Assembly: GCA_020650975.1 (NCBI GenBank)
Contig: JAIPMN010004269.1
Location: forward strand, 1 to 36,203
Origin: Apostichopus californicus
Lineage: Eukaryota; Echinodermata; Holothuroidea; Aspidochirotida; Stichopodidae
DNA length: 36,203 nucleotides
Direction of reading: 5' to 3'
Positions 31,854 to 36,203 of the stretch are shown here, in pieces (within the stretch, counting starts at the first letter, position 1; the number at the start of each line of letters is the position of its first letter). Position numbers and translations under genes: made by a program. A model generated the notes under the pieces. The model was not told where the DNA came from. It did no database searches and saw nothing but the letters and a program-made list of their open reading frames with translations.

Positions 31854-31893
31854 ATCAAAGATATTTCACCTCCGAAGGTGAAATATCTTTGAT
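31854..31893. repeat. Perfect 18-bp inverted repeat with 4-base loop
   Basis: ATCAAAGATATTTCACCT at 31854-31871 and its exact reverse complement at 31876-31893 around CCGA. Would form a strong cruciform or RNA hairpin. It is far too short for a pre-miRNA and there is no adjacent gene for which it could serve as a 3' processing signal. Confidence 0.95.
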
Positions 31894-31899
31894 ACAATA

Positions 31900-32767
31900 A
31901 ACCACCATCTTTGCTTGACGCTATACCTCCTTGCATGGTAAATCATATATTGACATTGACATTTACAAAGTTAAATTCATATCCTAAGTTGCAGATGAAA
32001 TAAAATGAACAAAGATTTAACTTGGTAGCGTTCCGGTCATGTAGAATAAGTCAGCGTAAATTAAGTACGAATAAGTCCGATACTTTTCAAAATCAACGTT
32101 TAGTTTCTATTGACTTGTGTACAGTAAAGTATGTGTCAATGACACGTTACTAACGTTATGATAGCATGAGTGGGTTGTCCAGGGTTCAGCTCTTCACAGC
32201 CTATACCTGATACGGACAGAACGGGAACTAACGTACGGATTTCGCAAACAGCCAGAAAATTGCATCAACCACTTCACATTCCAGCAGCTGTATCGTTGAT
32301 GCTCGCAATATCAGAGAAAGAGGCCAGAGCTGAAGGTATTTTCGAGATATCAAGTCATGAATACTCATCAATCGGAGTGATTTTAGTTTCAGAGAGAAGA
32401 GGAAACCTATAGTAACTATAGCATAGGGCTAACTTAAGCTCATTTCCAGCACTTATCTTAGTTAGGGCATAACTTAGCATACCGAAGGTTAGGCTTAACT
32501 TCTAGTACTGTATGTCAGCAGTGGACTTCTAGTACAGCAGTGGACAGACAACTTTTAACTTTGGATAGGATGTTACGTTTGCTTATAAGTGGGCAAGGTC
32601 TATAGGTAGAGATACATGTTAGATACTTCTATAGTTAGCCCAACTTAACTACTACTAGGCCTAGGCTAGACCTAACTTAACAGTAGCCATGACCCATCAG
32701 CTCCCTTGCAACGCCTCAAAATTGATGTCCAAAGTCAGAATGTACTATGGTCGTGATGTTATAGAAG
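31900..32767. other. Intergenic stretch, nothing recognised
   Basis: Sequence between the palindrome and MITE-like copy 2. An 80-codon plus-strand frame at 32170-32412 has no recognisable domain. TAGGCCTAGGC-type words are present. Confidence 0.55.
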
Positions 32768-33086
32768 TTAAAGGCATTGAAGACTCGCCCCAAAGAAACG
32801 TCTCATGCTGGTAATCTGACCTAGTTTCGAATGAGGTGTAACAGAAGTGTTAGACACCACCATGGATCCCAGAAAATACACACACAGCTTGCTACCATCG
32901 GTAATTAGACACTAGTGTACAGTCAATACATACAGCTATGGTCACTACACACAACACAGTGTACATAGCAGCGACGGACATCTCAGGTCTAGATGAAAGA
33001 TAACAAGGTATCACATTTCATTACTGTCTGCATTTTGTAGCGACAAGAAGAAAACTTCACTTGGGGCCAGTCTTCAATACCATAAC
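32768..33086 (+). mobile_element. MITE-like element, copy 2
   Basis: Left end TTAAAGGCATTGAAGACTCG followed by CCCC; right end GGGGCCAGTCTTCAATACC, a near-perfect inverted match over about 19 bases. The interior matches copies 1 and 3, but this copy lacks about 45 bases near the right end (the AACAGAAAGTTAACTTT region). The outermost TTAA could be the target site. Confidence 0.85.
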
Positions 33087-33123
33087 TACACTAGACTTAG
33101 AGCATCTGCAAACTGTGCACATT

Positions 33124-33778
33124 AACATGTTTTGTTCTGGATGTTGAGCTACTGTAATTAATGGTGTTTGAACTATTATTGTTGTAACAATTATAATCAT
33201 TGTACAGTAACATGTTTTGTTCTGGATGTTGAGCTACTGTAATGGTGTTTGTACTATTATTGTTGTAACAATTATAATCATTGAACAGTAACATGTTTTG
33301 TTCCTCATATGGAGCTAAGTGTAATGGTGTTTGAACTATTATTGTTGTACAATTATAGTCATCGTACAGTAACATGTTTTGTTCTGGATGTAGAGCTACT
33401 GGAATGGTGTTTGTAGTACTATTATTGTTGTAACAGTTATAATCATTGTACAGTAACATATTTTGTTCTGGATGTAGAGCTACTGTAATGGTGTTTGTAC
33501 TATTATTGTTGTAACAATTATAATCATCGTACAGTAACATGTTTTGTTCCTCATGTGGAGCTACTGTAATGGTGTTTGAACTATTATTGTTGTAACAATT
33601 ATAATCGTCGTACAGTAACATGTTTTGTTCCTCTTGTGGAGCTACTGTAATGGTGTTTGAACTATTATTGTTGTAACAATTATAATCATTGTACAGTAAC
33701 ATGTTTTGTTCTGGATGTGGAGCTACTGGAATGGTGTTTGACTTATAATTGTTGTAACAATGATAATCATTGTACATA
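33124..33778. repeat. 81-bp tandem array, eight units, ending 20 bp before the DPAGT1 start
   Basis: AACATGTTTTGTTCTGGATG or AACATGTTTTGTTCCTC starts each unit (33124, 33209, 33290 and onward). The 81-bp period equals 27 codons. On the minus strand one frame is open for 238 codons (33813-33097), with units reading like NMLLYNDYNCYNNN followed by an SNTITVAP.PEQ part. It begins antisense within DPAGT1 exon 1. Most likely a minisatellite in or before the DPAGT1 5' region rather than a gene, but see findings. Confidence 0.93.
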
Positions 33779-33797
33779 TGTCTATTTTCCCCCTCAG

Positions 33798-35461
33798 ATG
33801 GAAGCTTTAACAAATATTTTAGACCAACCTCTTATCATCAATGCAGCCTTATCTCTGGCGGGTTTTATCCTGGCCATGGTTGTCTTGCCAAGGTTTTATC
33901 CGCTGTTCATTAAAGCTGGACTCTTTGGCAAAGATATGAGTAAGAGGGTTCCACCAGGGAAAGAACCTGTTAAAGTGTAAGTGTTTATGTATTAGGTGTT
34001 TCTAAGCTGTGACTAGTGGAAGCAAAGATACATCGAGAAGCATCCCTGGATGGAAACAAAATCAAAATATAATTGACAGAATGATTCACTCAGCTTTCCT
34101 CTGTACCGATGTGGGCAATATTTGCAACATAAAATTTCATCAAAAGGATCAATGTTACATATTATTTACCACAAAACCAAAGAAAATTGTTCAAATGTGA
34201 TGTATTTGATTAAACAGTGTGAAAATGTGAGGCCATTTTCTATATCTCTAAGCTTCTATCTCGGGCAGAATTCTTGTTCAGGTATGCTTACAAGCAGATT
34301 AAGAGTTTAAAGAAGAAGTTGATTTAGCCCTGAAGTTGTTGAAGCTGACCTGCATGTGACAGGGGAGGGGGAGGGGGTGGGGTTGTTCTCTGAGTCCTGG
34401 AGGTTAACATCGCCACACACCATGGATACTAAGTTGCAGTCACTAATAAAAATTCTATATTTTTCCAGTTTGTGGTGGGTTGTAAATTGTCGTTCAAGTT
34501 GATCGAGCCAAGAAATCTTTTGACTACATTCGTTGGAATAAAAGGCCAGACAGCAATTAACAAGGTCCTTTAAAGCAGTGCTTATTTGTTCAGTTATATT
34601 GTTTAAGTTTGAATATCATGATACGTACATGCAATACTACAGGATGTCCAGTGAAACAGTTTATCAAAATGGACTTGTTTAGTTTCATTTCAAACTCAAC
34701 AGAAGAGAAGGTCAGAAAGTTTAGAAGTTCCTTCTATCTTTGTGCAACGTGTGCATAAAGACATTGAAGACTCACCCCAAACAGTGTGCCGCCATCTTTA
34801 AAAAGTTAACTTTCCGTTGCTTGCAAGTGAAGTTTTTCTCTTGTCGCTACAAAATGCAGACAGTAATGAATTGTGATACCTTGTTATCTTTAGCTGGACC
34901 TGAGATGTCCATCACTGTATTGATGGCAGCTGTATGTACTGACTGTACACTAGTGTCTTATTACCGACGGTAGCAAGCTGTGTGTGTGTACTTTCTGGGA
35001 TGGATGGTGGTGTCTAACACTTCTGATACACCTCATTCGAAACTAGGTCAGATTACCGGCATGAGACGTTTCTTTTTGTGCGAGTCTTCACACCCTTGAC
35101 TACAAATATGGAACAGTGTCTTGGAAATTCATTGCTTAGGTTTTGATGGAAATCTTCATAGATCTGTCAGTAAGCATCCATGTCATGAAAAACTTTTACA
35201 AGGGTGTCTAAGTCATTAGTTCATCAAGTGGAATTTTTATTTGGTGTAATACTTGCTACAAGGTTCGGCATAACTCTGTACCGACACTGCAACTTTTCCA
35301 AGAACATGAACCATTTTTCTACCGTTTTGTTTTCTTTCAGTCCAGAGGCACTTGGTGTCATAGCTGGAGCAATCTTCCTCTGCATCATGTTTCTCTTCAT
35401 CCCGATTCCCTTCTGGAGATCATGGGTAGTCGATGGCAAGGAGGAATTCCCACATCATGAG
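33798..35461 (+). CDS. DPAGT1: DPAGT1 (UDP-GlcNAc:dolichyl-phosphate GlcNAc-1-phosphate transferase), first two coding exons, 3' partial
   Basis: Exons 33798-33976 (GT|GTAAGT, phase 2) and 35341-35461 (acceptor TTTCTTTCAG, donor GAG|GTATAT) join into 100 codons. The enzyme sits in the endoplasmic reticulum membrane and makes dolichyl-diphosphate-GlcNAc, the first step of N-glycan precursor synthesis and the target of tunicamycin. Visible features are a first membrane helix (about residues 12-32, INAALSLAGFILAMVVLP), a GKD motif in the following loop, PEALGVIAGAIF leading into a second helix (FLCIMFLFIPIPF), then EEFPHHE. The family continues with a third helix and the FLGFADD motif; these are beyond the window. 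The ATG directly follows TTTTCCCCCTCAG, an excellent acceptor, so a 5' untranslated exon upstream is likely. Intron 1 holds MITE-like copy 3. Confidence 0.95.
34753..35097 (-). mobile_element. MITE-like element, copy 3, in DPAGT1 intron 1
   Basis: Opposite orientation to copies 1 and 2. The plus strand begins ATAAAGACATTGAAGACTCA and ends GTGCGAGTCTTCACACCC. It keeps the AAAGTTAACTTTCCGTTGC part lost from copy 2. With copy 2 it forms an inverted pair about 1.7 kb apart that encloses the 81-bp array and DPAGT1 exon 1. Open frames over it are not genes. Confidence 0.85.
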
Positions 35462-36203
35462 GTATATGTATATGTTGTGTATATGTTTAGCCATACTGGT
35501 GTGTTTCCTTCAGGCACCCTGTTAGAGAATAAGGCTGCAGCAGCTGCAAAACCCCTGCAGCAATGCTGAATCACTATCAAACAAGAGTTGTTAGTTCAGT
35601 AGACCAGCAGTGTCTAAAGCATGAATCTGCAGAGCACAAAATATGATGTCATATGCAGCCTGGCTGCATGAAGCTGCAGCCCCCTCAGCATCCTACTTTT
35701 GACACAGTGTCTAATGGGTAAGACCAGGCATATAGTGTACTGTTGTTATGATTTATGATCATGATTGTGTGTATGATTGCTTGAGTATGGTTAGTATGGT
35801 TAGTTATTAGCTTATGCTTAGTTATGTGGCTTATGAATGACTAGATGAGTATGGCTGTGCATGTAAATGGTATGTTGCTTTGAGTAGTTTGATGAGTGTG
35901 GCGGTTTACTTAGTTATGGTACAGTACGGAGAGCCAAACGTTCCATAAATGTCGAAAAAGAAAGTGAAGTGTCCAATTCGATATCAACATGTTACAATTC
36001 GATATCAGCATGTTACAATTCCATATTGACATGTCGAAACAAAAAACAGTATGTCATTGCGTCTATCAACATGTCAAATTCAACATCAGCATGTCATGCC
36101 ACTACTACATTGGTCATGTCAACATTGCTTGCTAGATACAATATTTACGTCATGCTATAATTTTGGCACATCGGCGCGCGCCAACGTTTCATTAATGCCA
36201 AAA
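35462..36203 (+). other. DPAGT1 intron 2 (incomplete) with short tandem words at the window edge
   Basis: Starts at the GTATAT donor and has no recognised next exon. From 35978 to about 36095 there are irregular repeats of ATGTTACAATTCGATATCA and CAACATGTCAAATTC. CCAAACGTTCCATAAATG (35935) recurs in diverged form at 36181 (CCAACGTTTCATTAATG) by the right edge, suggesting a longer tandem unit of about 245 bp that runs out of the window. Confidence 0.6.

Noticed and set aside
31854..31893. microRNA hairpin
   Set aside because: A 40-base stem-loop with a 4-base loop is too short for a pre-miRNA.
34740..34973. 77-codon plus-strand frame in DPAGT1 intron 1
   Set aside because: It lies in MITE-like copy 3; the other copies do not keep the frame.

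Overview
This is animal nuclear DNA: AT-rich, intron-containing and dense in tandem and dispersed repeats. Every gene I recognise is split by GT/AG introns with conserved reading phase. The gene set (OAF, RPLP1, a nuclear receptor, DPAGT1) is metazoan. The interspersed repeats (recurring TAGGCCTA-type words, families built on TGACCTTTGACCT, short elements ending in TTAAAGGC) suggest a marine invertebrate deuterostome, most likely an echinoderm. That placement is inference. There is no prokaryotic, viral or CRISPR content.

Layout: 1-3.6 kb is repeats plus unassigned sequence. 3.6-6.5 kb (minus) is out-at-first (OAF), a secreted protein; three exons are readable and the C-terminal cysteine-rich part is not visible. 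6.5-8.6 kb is the divergent spacer between OAF and RPLP1. It holds a large CAT/ATT microsatellite, a MITE-like element and the tail of a non-LTR retrotransposon. 8.64-11.95 kb (plus) is a complete four-exon RPLP1, with a decayed or alternative copy of part of exon 2 in intron 2. 12.2-19.8 kb has no recognised gene; it carries dispersed repeats, a tRNA-derived SINE-like unit, hammerhead-like repeat cores and a 136-bp array. 19.87-26.42 kb (minus) is a complete five-exon nuclear receptor of 360 residues, NR6/NR5-like. 26.4-33.8 kb is repeat-rich spacer with several minisatellites. 33.8 kb to the right edge (plus) holds the first two coding exons of DPAGT1, the enzyme that starts dolichol-linked oligosaccharide synthesis; the rest lies outside.

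The genes have unrelated jobs (secretion, translation, transcription, N-glycosylation) and I see no common pathway. I did not find an unmistakable new molecular system. The best leads are the NR with mixed NR5/NR6 features and a lengthened D-box, the in-frame exon-2 paralogue inside RPLP1 intron 2, repeats that carry DR0/DR1 nuclear-receptor half-site pairs, an inverted pair of hammerhead-ribozyme-like cores, a MITE family with three copies here, and an 81-bp (27-codon) array that stays open for 238 codons opposite the DPAGT1 start. Exon coordinates were assembled by hand from splice consensus and reading phase, and were not tested against transcripts.
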